A stretch of 64,000 nt of DNA from Batillaria attramentaria (lineage: Eukaryota > Mollusca > Gastropoda > Batillariidae), in NCBI GenBank assembly GCA_018292915.2, contig JACVVK020000001.1:5247501-5311500 (forward strand). Direction: 5' to 3'. The translations under genes and the position numbers were made by a program. Below, piece by piece: positions 9,988-20,432 of the stretch. Under the pieces are notes generated by a model, which saw only the letters and a list, made by a program, of their open reading frames with translations, was not told where the DNA came from and ran no database searches. Each line of letters opens with the position of its first letter. The stretch's first letter is position 1.

Positions 9988-10445
9988 CGACGCATGCACA
10001 AATCCATGTTTACCTAATATCATTTGGTTCTGAATCAATTTTCTGTGGGCGATCAAAAAAACAAAACAAAAAAGTTTAACACGTCATGTTTCCATTAAAA
10101 AAAAAAAACATTTTAATAGTTTTATGTGTATGTGTTAGTGTATTTTACAATTTTGATTTTAGAGTCTTGTTTTTTAGCTGGTTTTAATGTGTCAGTGGTT
10201 TTTTTTTGGGTTTTTTTTTAATACTTTTTTATTATTACATTTTTTTTGTTTTGTTTCATTTTTCTTTATTTTACAAATTTTATTTGTTACAGGCGTGTTT
10301 TTGCAAGCACTAAGATATGGACTCATTATAAATTTTATTCATGTATGGATGTGTTTGTGTGTACATTTTACATTTTAGTCTTAGTTTTTAATTACTTTTA
10401 ATGTGTGTGTGTGTGATTTGTTTGGGTCCCCCCCCCCTCTTTTCA

Positions 10446-10468
10446 TGTGTGTGTGTGTGTGTGTGTGA

Positions 10469-10528
<60 letters not shown>
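10446..10528. repeat. (GT)n microsatellite
   Basis: A GT tract of about 80 bp with short GAGTGAG interruptions near 10468. The preceding 10080-10440 is T-rich with no recognisable gene. Confidence 0.9.
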
Positions 10529-10530
<2 letters not shown>

Positions 10531-11165
10531 AAATACTAGAACTATTTTATGCTGAGACGTGATGTTGAAGATTTAAAAATCAATTTAAAGACATGGTTGA
10601 AGATATGATGATGTCCTCGGTTTTTTTTTTAAAACCTTTTCTGACCAGCCCTGATTTTTTTTTGCTGTCATGGCTGTATAGAATTGCTGGTTTCTCTTTT
10701 TTTCTGTTGGTTTGATCCTCTTACATTCTTCGCTTCGTCTGTTATTCCATGATGCTGAACACCGAATCAAACTGGCCTTTGAAAATGTGGTACACATTGT
10801 ACATGTGCACAGTCTCAACTAGTGCCATACTCACAAGATGTGCATTCTATTGAAGGTAGTCTGTCAAATTTGTTTAGTTCAATTTCCTTATCACTTTACA
10901 CATCAGCTAGCCATTCATGGTCTACAAGTATAACTGACCCAAATAGGAAATTAAAACTAAACACTGACAAAGCTTTACTCTTGGCCCTATCCTTGGTTCT
11001 CTAAGAGTGGCTTTCGGTGATTCAATTGATTCATCTTCAGGTAGCAAATAATTAATTCAGTTTTAGAGAGAGAGAGAGAGAGAGAGAAGAGAGAATTTGA
11101 CGTGGTGCGTCTGTAGACACAAGAGAGGTTACTCTCATAAAATTGTCTCAAGGGAGGTTATGCCG

Positions 11166-11192
11166 ATGTTTCAAGATGGCAGCGCCCTGTAA
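11166..11192 (+). promoter_or_regulatory. Upstream ORF overlapping the GTPBP10 start
   Basis: An ATG at 11166-11168, in a different frame, opens an eight-codon reading frame that ends at TAA 11190-11192, past the GTPBP10 ATG at 11176. If the mRNA includes it, ribosomes starting there would bypass the main start, so it could lower translation. The main ATG has the better context (A at -3, G at +4). The transcript start is not visible, so inclusion in the mRNA is inference. Confidence 0.45.
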
Positions 11193-12623
11193 GCAAACTC
11201 TCTTGCGGTACCAGCTTTACTCTGTGCTTCAGAGGCGTTTGTTTGCCTCATACAGACAGAGTGTGGAGTCTGTGACAGATGACGAAACACAGCGTTCGGT
11301 AGAGTACATTCGGTTTTCTGCGGTTTTTTCTCTTTTTTGCAAAAGTTGAAAATGGGAAAACAACCGGGCCCGGTGTAGCATCCGGTCCGGTCCCCCCTCT
11401 GAAGTAGTCCCCCGGGGGACCAATTCGTGGCAAAAACTGCTCTATAATGGTCCCCCCCTTAGACATCCAGCCTCGTTTTCGACTGGTCCCCCTGGGCGAT
11501 TTTGGTCCCCCCTCGCATCCAAAGTAGGCCCCCTCTCGAACTGGTCCCCCTCTTTTCTAACCAATGTAGAGCTATGTCAGTATTTATTTTTAACTTTATT
11601 GTTACAAAACTTTATTGTCCCCAAAAGCACAGGGCCATAGGAACATTTTTTTTCTTTTTTTTTCCGATTTATGTGCTTGTTGTTATTTTTGTGTGTGTGA
11701 GATATATTTGTTTGGTTGTGTTCTTGTTTCTTTCAGTTGTTTTTTTTGCATTGGTTCTTTTTTGCTGTCCACATTTCCTGTCATTTTTTTTAAACTGGAA
11801 ATAGCATTTAGAGAATAACATCAAAGACCAAGTATCTAATATTTTCTATACAACGCCATAGAAAAAATATTTCTTCAAAATTAAGTAAGTGTCCATGACA
11901 TGAAAACTAGTTGCCACCTTTGGCTTTCAGCGTACTTCAAGTAGACAGTCAAGACTGAGTACCAGTGTCTCAAATCATGACCCTTGAAACAACAAAAACA
12001 GCAGAAGACTAACAGTTCTCAGGCTGGTCTAAGGAGTGACACAAAAAACAGGAGCAAAGTGATGTCCAAGATTCATTATATAAATTACTCTGTCTGTTTT
12101 CAATGGGGCCGATTGCCAAACTGGCCCGTATTTCAGCCACCTAGGTTGTCGGCCTGGAGCCTCTCTTGTGAACACATACACGGGCGTGTCCAAGAGGGTG
12201 GCTGCAGCAAATATCTCAACCTCGGTGGCCCAAGTACGGAATGAATTGTCGTGTACTTATAATTATAGGCATGTTTGACACGAGTCACGTGACGTGTCAA
12301 GAAGCGTGGCGACCGTTTTCTCATCCCACAAAAAAAAAAAAGAAAAGAGAAAACAAATCTAAACTTTTAAAAGTGATTTAACTTCGTAGATTTGCCGTTC
12401 TATGTAGCCTATACTTTTGTTTTTTAGTGGCGACCGTTTTCTCATCCCACAAAAAAAAAGAGAAAATAAAAAAACAAAAGTATAGGCTACATAGAACGGC
12501 AAATCTACGAAGTTAAATCACTTTTAAAAGTTTAGATTTGACACTGTAACCTTGACCCAGTTCAAGATCATCTTGAATAACATCTCTGTACAAAAATGAA
12601 AATAATTATACATATAACGAAAG

Positions 12624-12664
<41 letters not shown>

Positions 12665-13248
12665 TGTGTGTTTGCGTGCGTGCGTGCGTGAGTGAGTGTG
12701 CACGCGTGCGTGCGTGCGTGCATAATGTGTGTGTGTGTGTGTGTGTTTGAGAGATGGGGGGAGGAGAGAAAGTGTGGGGGGCGAGAGAGAGAGAGAGAGA
12801 GTGTGAGAGAGATCCAGAGTCACGTTTTCTACTGAGTTGACACACACTATAACAATAAAGTTAAAAATAAATACTGACATAGCTCTACATTGGTTAGAAA
12901 AGAGGGGGACCAGTTCGAGAGGGGGCCTATTTTGGATGCGAGGGGGGACCAAAATCGCCCAGGGGGACCAGTCGAAAACGAGGCTGGATGTCTAAGGGGG
13001 GACCATTATAGAGCAGTTTTTGCCACGAATTGGTCCCCCGGGGGACTGCTTCAGAGGGGGGACCGGACCGGATCCTACACCGGCACTCTTTCCCAGCTGT
13101 CACAGGTGTAGATCACGACCCCCGTTTTATCTCTTCGTAAGACATAGAGAGTGGTAGCGTTGTGATCTACTCCTGTGAACTGGCTAAGCATTTTGCTCCT
13201 CCCCCTCCCCTCACACCCCGCCAACACACGCACATACAACTGCCCCCG

Positions 13249-13279
<31 letters not shown>

Positions 13280-16200
13280 ACATAATCATGTTAGTTTTCA
13301 TTAATTTAACTTTAATCATTTCTGTTTCTTGGTTATCTTTGTCATCTATTTTAGCTATTATGCTTATTCGCCGCCTTCCTGTATTTCAGTTTTAATGTCT
13401 ATAAAAGTATAATGAATATGATCCTTAGCTTACTTTTACTCTCGTACTGTAGTCTAGCAACGGCAAGGTTGCAAACTGGCCTTTTGGCCAAAATCTTCTA
13501 CCGTTGGAAAATAAAGGATTGTCATTGTCATTGTCATTGTCTCTCTCTCTTTTCTATCTTCCCTGAGTGTACTTGCGTAAACACGCTCACTTACAGCACG
13601 ATTCAAAATGATTCATTTCAACTGATCGTTCAACTATTTATGCAGATTGGTCTTTTTTATGCTTCAGAAAAACAAGAAGAGGACCTTTGTCGACTCACTC
13701 AGAGTGTATGTCCGAGGTGGACCGGGTGGACAGGGGTTGGCGAAGTTTGGTGGCATTGGAGGAGATGGCGGCAATGTTGTCGTGGTGGCTAGGAAAGGAC
13801 AGCAACTGATAAACCTGCCAAAAAAGTACCCCACACGAAGATTTGTGGCTGGGAGTGGTGGTAACAGCACGTGAGTATACTGAGTGTGACAGACAAATTT
13901 ACTGGTTATAGCGGTCTGGCCACTTAGTCTTAAAAGTTTTGTGCTGTGTATTCACAGTGTTTATATGACTTACAAAATCTATTCAGTGAAGAACTTTTTT
14001 GTTATGATGATATGAATTATACAGAACTAATCAGTTAGAAGAGATCGCTGACTCTGATTTTCGTCTGTTATACCAAATTATATATATATGTTTTTGTGAT
14101 CCTAATATTGTGAATGGTAATTTAATACTCGCAGGAAATTCTGTCTGCTGGGAGAGCCTGGTAAGGACAAAGAACTTGAAGTGCCACCTGGAGTAGAGAT
14201 TGTTACAGATGAAGGTGAAATACTTGGTGAGTGACTGCATGTTTTCTATGCTGCACACTAATACAGTTTAAAGATGAAGATGCATAGTCTCACAATCATT
14301 AGGATCATTGCTATAGTGCTGAATGCAATATTTTTGCTTTTGTAAATTTCTACTACAGTGTCGGGTTTTTTTCTTTTTCCGAGTCCTTTTGGTTGACTGT
14401 GTAGTGATACACTGCACACATGCACATAATGCATGCAGCATCAGCTTAATAAAGAAAACCTAAGTTTCTACATGTATACATCCTGTGTTTTTAGAAACTG
14501 TGCTGTACATTCCAGCATAAACAATCGCTGTGTCAAGTCAAAACAACAGCATGAGCAACATTTAAATCTTCATTTACTCTTACCATTAGGAAGCCTCAAT
14601 GAAGTCGATGACCAAGTGTGTGTCGCACGTGGGGGCAAGGGAGGCAACAGAGACAACCTGTTTCTGGGGAAAAGAGGAGAGGGGAGAGTTGTCAACCTTA
14701 ACCTGAAGCTGATTGCAGATGTTGGGCTGGTTGGGTGAGTTTGGAAGTGTATTTTTAATTCATTCACATTTTCAGTAATTCATCTGTCTGAGATAATGTT
14801 GTAGAGATCGCGAAAAGTCACTGCATTTCGATGGAAATTTCTAGACCATCCCAGAACATGCGAGTGCAGCAACGTCAGCAGAGTACGTAACCTCGGAAAG
14901 ATTCCGTACTTGCCAGTATGTTGTAGAATGTTCTAGATCTGACCTGTTAGTATATAAGCAGCACTGCACAGCGTTCTGGGTTCTTCCTCTTTCATGAGTT
15001 TGTTCTTGCGCATCTTCTGTTAATAAAGTATTGGAGTTCCAGCTTGTTGTATCCCGTGTCTTCTCTGCGAGTGCACCGAGAGAGCGACATAGCAGGAGAA
15101 AAATACAACAGATAAATTGTTTGTTCTTCAGGAATAAACATCATTCACATTTTTAACACACACTGCCTTTAGTGTCACATCTGTATGCAGTTCCTTCATT
15201 ACTGGCAGGTGTTGTTATGAACTAGGAGTAGGACAGTTACTTCTTTAATACATTGTACATGTACATCATACATTTCTCACTGATCTCCGTCTTAAGTTTG
15301 GCTGCATTTTCATACATATCATTCTCGTACATGTATGTAGTTTCATTGTAGTGACTTTATTGTTGTTGCATTTATGTGCATTCTCTTACAGGGATGGATT
15401 TACTCAAATATGCCAATGAGACATGGTCTCCTTGACCAGTCATTTTTATGAGACATTTTCATTTTCTATGAGACAATCAAGTTCACCCGCATCACTCTGT
15501 CACATGTCTGTGCCGAGAGCCTGTTCCTAAGTGCAGTGACGGAAAAGGACCTCTCGATCGCAGAACTGAGAGAACTGATAACGCGCCAATATTTTTTTGC
15601 AACTCTTTCGAGCGAGAGTTCCTGGCAGCGCGAGCGACAAGCGGGATAAGTAAGCCTCATCACTAAAATTAGATTAGTGTAACAGACTCTATGACTGACA
15701 CAGACAGTGCATCTCTGCTTCGTGTTGTCAAGTGCGCTTGTGATGTCATGTTCGTGCGACATATGACGCATTTTGCGAAATTTCTATGCGACATTTTATC
15801 AAAATATGAGACATAGTCGCACGGCGCACGAGAAAATCGATCCCTGCTCTTACATGTGTCATTCTAGTCATTTATTCCATGTGCATGTGTGTGTGTGTGT
15901 ATCTGGCTCACTGTATCTTCATGTGTATAATTTTATTGTCCTGTCTGAGCAGACTCTGCAATTTCCCTACTGATGGATGAATAAAGTTTATCTTATTTTA
16001 TCTTAAATGTTTGTGACATTAGCACAAGACTGGGTAATTGTGATTCCGTATTCTTTGTCCTGTTTTCAGTTTCCCTAATGCTGGCAAGTCAACCTTTCTT
16101 CAAGCTGTGTCAAGAGCAAAGCCAAAGATAGCGAATTATCCGTGTAAGTACAGGTATCATAATTAACCAGTACTAGGGTACAGTACTGTTGCCATTGCAA

Positions 16201-18076
16201 TTTAGCTTTTTGTGGTGTTTCTTTGGAAATAACCTGTACATGTGACAGTTGTGGTGCTGTCTTAAATTCAGAATAAGTATATATATACAGTACACTTTTC
16301 TGTGGAAGTGCCAGTGAAACTTTTTATCCTTTTTTTTCTTTCTTTTTTTTAAAATTTTTAACAGAATTTTTTTTTTTTTTTGGACAGAAATTCTGTTGTT
16401 AGTGTGGGTTTTAGTTTGTTTGCTTGTTGTTTTTAATGTTGTTGCAAGCTAACAAAACGACAACAGTAAAAGGCAAAGAAAAAAAAAAACAACAAAAGTG
16501 AACCTTGAAAACATATTTGATGATGAATATTATGAACAGAGAAGTTTTGCAGGGTTCTGTGCATTTCTGTGTAACAAATTTGCGTCTGTTTTCAGTCACC
16601 ACAATACGACCACAGATTGGCATTGCTGAGTTTCCAGATTTCAGAAAGGTACCACAGAGCTATAATTATGGTCACATGCTTTTTCACACATAAATGTGTG
16701 AAATCATCAGTTTCTCTAGTTTGGACGATGATCATCACTCATGTTCTGATTTCCGAAAACAAAAGGATTCAATATCTCGGGTGAAAAACGACTGGCTCAG
16801 AACTCGTGTCAGGCTGTCCTGAAGTCCTTTCCATGGTTATGCCCCCTGAGCTGATGCATGTAATAATGTCTGGAAAGTAGGGGCTTAGGGGTCACAGGCA
16901 GAAAATACTTTGTCCATTCACGCTAGAGGGGCCTCATCTGTCTAGTGAGCACACAGCCAGACAGGTGGAAATTTGTGGTTGTTTGCTCAAATATAAATTT
17001 ATCTACAATCATTTGTTCAAAGGGCCTACGCACCATGGATTTGATAAGAACTTAGACCCTCTTGCCATTAGGGTCTGTACAGGTCATGGAATCCTGGAAA
17101 AGTCATGGAATTTGAAAATAGCTTTTCCAGGCCTGGAAAAGTTATGAAATTATCTCAAGAGTCATAAAAAAGTCATGGCATTTCAGAATTTTATGGCAGC
17201 CATTTTGAGCCAGACAATGAGACTGTCAGCTTGGTGATTACTCACTGGACTGTTCTCCAACAAAGTGCCTTCCCATAAGGCTGATGCCTGGCTAACTCTG
17301 AACATAGGTCTTGATGACTGCGATAACTTGGATAATTATAAGCTCAGAATTTCTACCCTCGCGTGTGTCAGTGTGAAAGAGGGCGAGAAAGTTGTGGAAA
17401 ACAGGAGAGTTGGCACGGAAAAGTCATGGAAAGGTCATGAATTTTTTAGACTGTGAGCCTGTGTGGACCCTGTGCCATTTGAAATATGTTCACCCACATC
17501 ATTGTTCAGTAAGCTTGCTTTCATAATCTTCATATCATTGTTTTCGTGACCAGATTTCAGTGGCTGACCTGCCTGGACTGATCGAGGGAGCGCACGCCAA
17601 CTTTGGGTTGGGTCACCGGTTTCTGAAGCATGTGGAACGTACAAAGCTGTTGCTTTTCCTTGTAGACATCAATGGATTCCAGCTGGCTCAGTCGTACCCA
17701 CTTCGCTCTGCCTTCCAAACTGTACTGCTTCTAAACAAGGCTAGTGGTGTTTGTACCGGCATTTCAGCAAGCGGTCTCAAAAACTGTGCATTCAATTGTA
17801 GACAGTGACATTGGCCAGTTGCTCGTAATTACTGTATCTGCTTTACTGAGCAACAGTTAGCTGTATGCTGTTCCACATAAAGCGCTGAATTTAAATGCCT
17901 TTTGAATTACAGTTAGCAGGGCCTACAAGACCAGAAACTTTCACACTAGCAACTTTCTGTTGGTGCTAACCCAGCTGGCTGCCACAACTTTTCATATTCA
18001 GCAGCCATGTTATGCTGTTGCACCTCATTGACTATGCACACACCTGTGTCAATGTCTGGAATGTTGATTATGTTTA

Positions 18077-18119
<43 letters not shown>

Positions 18120-19277
18120 ATGCACTTGCAGGAACTTGAACTTTATCGGCCAGACTTACTTGAGAAGCCGGCCGTGCTTGTCGTGAATAAGATTGACACC
18201 GACCCCAGTGGCCATCTGACAGAGCAGCTCCTCAGAAATATCAAGAACTTGCCAGGTAGTTATGTTTGCCACTAGTTTGCTCTGCTTTGGAAATGTTCAG
18301 CCTACAAAATTTAACAATAAATGCAATTCTAAATTCCGAAACTTAAATAGCTGAGCTGACCCTTGTGTTCAATGTCTAATGTGTGAGAGAATGTGTGTGA
18401 TTCATGTGAGCTTGTGTGTTGGGTTTAGCTCGCAGCGCTTTGAGCCGACTCAAGAAATTGGGTAAAAGCGCCTATACAATACTCAGTTATTATCATTATT
18501 AATATGTATTACTTGTTTGATAGGTTTTGCTTCCAAATTTCCGTGGAGACAGCAAATTAGTTCGAGACAGGCTGATTCAAAAATGTGTTTCTAAGGTAAA
18601 ACTGGAAGCACACACTGCTGTTTTCAGAGACTGTGGTGTTTTCAGAGGCTCTGGCTTAGACAATGAAGAAACCATAGGTCATCATTACTGATGCACCAAA
18701 ATGCATTCTCAGTGGTATGCGAGTGCTATATCTGCATGTGTGTACACATGTACGTGTCTGTGTGCACATGCATACACACAGGTCTGTATTTCCACAAGGT
18801 GGCTAAAGCCTGTTACTGTCAGCTTCAAAAACAACCTAAGCACCTATTAGATCCATTGCACTCAGGCCCCTTTGTAGATGACAGTAGACTTGGGTTTTAA
18901 GTATTTCTAAGACTTTAGGAGAGGGCGACTGATTTGTATCACAATTCCATTTTATCAAGATTCAAAGCTTTTCTACTTAGGGTGATCCACTCATTTCCAG
19001 TCATACGCAATGTTCGATTGTTACAGATTCAGCAGAGACTGTCCCTGAGGAAATCTGCCCAGAGACTTTGATCAAGTTTGAAGATGTCATCACGGTATCT
19101 GCTAAGGATCGCAGCAACACAGACACAGTTATGCAGCGTGTGAGGACATTGCTAGACGTGTATGCAGATCTGAAGATGGCACAACAACAGAAAGAAAAAA
19201 GTGTGGCCCTACAGGAGGAAGACATCGGTGATCTGCGAGGGAGGCACTCCGAACAAGCTCGCAAAAAGCTTGTTTGA
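11176..19277 (+). CDS. GTPBP10: GTPBP10, mitochondrial Obg-family GTPase (9 exons)
   Basis: Exons: 11176-11298, 13668-13870, 14135-14226, 14590-14734, 16070-16143, 16596-16648, 17554-17739, 18132-18255 and 19027-19277; phases join cleanly to 416 residues. Residues 1-41 look like a mitochondrial presequence (Arg/Gln-rich, no acid until about residue 31). An Obg glycine-rich fold follows ([19 protein letters not shown]). The G domain has P-loop GFPNAGKS 188-195, switch TTIRPQIG from 214, DLPG 235-238, NKID 311-314 and SAK 358-360. From the family: GTPBP10 binds the large mitochondrial ribosomal subunit and helps its late assembly. The human protein is 387 residues. Exon 1 is the least certain part: it is poorly conserved and its donor (TCG|GTAGAG) was chosen by phase. 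Intron 7 appears to be GC-AG. Introns carry a solo LTR, several MITEs and a SINE. The gene converges on ACMSD. Confidence 0.95.
12306..12540. repeat. Inverted repeat with embedded direct repeat
   Basis: A 73-bp arm at 12354-12426 (starting CAAATCTAAACTTTTAAAAG) is inverted at 12467-12540 and is near perfect. A direct repeat (GTGGCGACCGTTTTCTCATC plus CCAC and an A run) starts at 12306 and again at 12427, between the arms. This arrangement is what a template switch during replication leaves behind. Confidence 0.85.
12627..12745. repeat. (GT)n/(GCGT)n compound microsatellite
   Basis: A GT tract passes into TGCG and GCGT repeats and back to GT. The alternating purine-pyrimidine sequence can adopt Z-DNA. 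It lies in GTPBP10 intron 1, within the spacer of the inverted-repeat element. Confidence 0.8.
13290..13545 (+). mobile_element. Probable LINE 3' remnant with (ATTGTC)n tail
   Basis: The sequence TACCGTTGGAAAATAAAGGA followed by three or four ATTGTC repeats has the form of a non-LTR retrotransposon 3' end: an AATAAA-like element and a short tandem tail. No coding part is recognisable. It sits in GTPBP10 intron 1, about 120 bp upstream of exon 2. The 5' limit is a guess. Confidence 0.4.
14797..15110 (+). mobile_element. Solo LTR (314 bp) in GTPBP10 intron 4
   Basis: The element starts TGTTGTA and ends TACAACA, a 7-bp inverted terminal repeat of the TG...CA type. It is flanked by the 5-bp direct repeat GATAA (14792-14796 and 15111-15115). 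Inside, in the right order, are a TATA box (TATATAAG, 14951-14958) and a polyadenylation signal (AATAAA, 15022-15027). There is no internal gag-pol and no second LTR, so this is the product of LTR-LTR recombination. A 5-bp duplication fits Ty3/Gypsy-like and some BEL elements. The strand is set by TATA and poly(A) order and matches the host gene. Confidence 0.92.
15391..15846. mobile_element. hAT-like MITE in GTPBP10 intron 4
   Basis: The ends are (CA)GGGATGGATTTA and AAAATCGATCCCTG, which are imperfect terminal inverted repeats of the CAGGG type seen in hAT elements. The 8-bp direct repeat CTCTTACA flanks the element exactly (15383-15390 and 15847-15854). The 456-bp interior has no transposase. 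Confidence 0.8.
15880..16010 (+). repeat. Probable LINE 3' tail remnant
   Basis: CTGATGGATGAATAAAGTTT followed by ATCTTATTTTATCTTA has the AATAAAG-plus-short-tandem-tail form of a non-LTR element 3' end. It lies directly after the hAT-like MITE in GTPBP10 intron 4. No coding remnant is visible. Confidence 0.4.
17070..17471. mobile_element. hAT-like MITE in GTPBP10 intron 6
   Basis: The ends AGGGTCTGTACAGG and CCTGTGTGGACCCT form an imperfect 14-bp terminal inverted repeat. Flanks TTGCCATT (17062-17069) and GTGCCATT (17472-17479) are an 8-bp duplication with one mismatch. The interior repeats TGGAAAAGTCATGGAATTT-type motifs, also partly inverted. No transposase is encoded. Confidence 0.8.
17740..17741 (+). 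other. GTPBP10: GC splice donor of GTPBP10 intron 7
   Basis: Exon 7 runs to AAC AAG and is followed by GCTAGT, while the next exon opens in phase 0 after a standard CAG. Joining here gives LLLNKELELYR, which aligns with the human LLTKELELYK without a gap. No in-phase GT lies at the same place; the nearest, ACT|GTACTG at 17722, would remove six conserved residues. Confidence 0.75.
18080..18115. repeat. (TA)n microsatellite
   Basis: A pure TA tract lies in GTPBP10 intron 7, 16 bp upstream of the exon 8 acceptor, where a polypyrimidine tract would be expected. Only TTGATGCACTTGCAG separates it from the exon. Confidence 0.9.
18280..18505 (+). mobile_element. SINE family B, 3' half, GTPBP10 intron 8
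   Basis: The copy begins at CTCTGCTTTGGAAATGTTCA and runs through TGTGTTGGGTTTAGCTCGC and GGTAAAAGCGCCTATACAAT to an (ATT)n tail. The tRNA head is missing. It matches the 3' half of the full element at 9267-9697. Confidence 0.8.
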
Positions 19278-20432
19278 AAGTTTTGCGCTTGGGTTTTTAC
19301 ATGCTGATTTTCAGATGGTGCAAGCCCCAAGCTGGGTACTGTAGGCTTTTTTTTCCCCAGCTTTTTCAGTGTTAAGACTGCACAAAACTCTGTGTGTTTG
19401 TGTGTGTGTGTGTGTGTGACTCTGCATGAGGCTTAGAGTGTGTGTGCTGCATAAGAGGTTGTTCATCTTCGCCCTGTGAACACAGTGCAGGTCAAACGAA
19501 GAAGACTAGGACATTTTTCTTTATTCAGATTCAATCATAAAGAATACATTCTCACATTCATCCACCAGTGAAGCTAATAAACAATTAAATGCCATGTGGA
19601 AAATATGATCAAGAGATTTTGTGTTCTATCATGTATACATATCACCAGGGTCACTTGCCATTGTCAGGTTTCGATGAAAATGATTAATGAGGTAGGCTGG
19701 ATACATAGAGTAGATCTGAGGAATACGGAACATGAATTATGTAACATACGATGAAAACAATCTTCAGAGTAAACAAGCTAAAACAATAAAATCAAGGCTT
19801 ATACTCTGAATGTGTCGTGACTAAACCCTGTAAATGACAGAAAAGTGTCGCCTGTAATAGTCCTGACTCTACAGTTGCTGTTCCGTTTACCGTAATCTTA
19901 TCTAATGGTGCAAGTCTGGCTACAGGCAACATGAAAGTAAATGCATGCACATTTGTTGATTTATTCCGATTGTTTCCATACGTCAGCCACTGGCAATACC
20001 TAGATGACTGGCTGACCTCAAGAGGAAAGTCTTGATAATCAAATGACCAAAGACAATTGTAGAGAAATGGAGCAACAAGGGATCCACAGAAAGACAAGTG
20101 TATTTGCGTTGTTAAGCAAGCGGTCACCTACAACCTGACCACAATCACTGTTAGGGAACTGCAGCTGCTAACCAATTAAAATAAAACATTAAAAATGTCA
20201 GTAATCACAGTTTTCATACTCCGATTTTTTCCAGATTGAGAACAGCCTGACTTAATTAACTCCCACTGGTGTCAAAGCGCTCAATCAAAATTTCTCAGGC
20301 ACAAGGGACAATATGCAAAATGCTCTGCAGCAGATACCAGTGCACTGCCATACACGACCGGCTCATTTTGTTTTCTTCAGCAATAGCTCACAATTCACAG
20401 ATTCTGCCTGAAAACTGATTAATACTGGTGTT
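19278..20432. other. Convergent 3' regions of GTPBP10 and ACMSD
   Basis: The stop codons of the two convergent genes are 1155 bp apart. Plus-strand AATAAA signals at 19576-19581 and 19785-19790 could end GTPBP10. Minus-strand signals (TTTATT on +, for example 19960-19965) could end ACMSD. If the distal signals are used the 3'UTRs come close together, and overlap is possible. No other gene or repeat is evident except (GT)n near 19395-19420. Confidence 0.5.

Larger units (their letters stand above)
1..11175. other. Intergenic repeat-rich region upstream of GTPBP10
   Basis: No conserved protein-coding exon is visible here apart from a decayed LINE reverse-transcriptase tail at 1857-2273. The open frames that exist are low-complexity translations of (GT)n, (GTT)n, (CT)n or poly-G tracts, or run through SINE copies. 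The recognisable content is SINEs, a LINE tail, minisatellites and one TTAA-flanked MITE, each listed separately. I see nothing specific in 2850-3300, 4800-5740, 6660-7000 or 9990-10440 beyond AT-rich or homopolymer-rich sequence. Confidence 0.7.
11370..13083. mobile_element. Inverted-repeat element with 235-bp arms, GTPBP10 intron 1
   Basis: The left arm (11370-11604) and right arm (12850-13083) are inverted copies over about 235 bp with few mismatches. Both are rich in GGTCCCCC-type motifs and end in CCGGTGTAG at the outer tip and ACTTTATTGTTA at the inner tip. The 1.25-kb spacer has no transposase, and it holds a second nested inverted repeat (12354-12540) and microsatellites. I see no clear target-site duplication. 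It may be a foldback/MITE element or an inverted segmental duplication. Confidence 0.75.
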
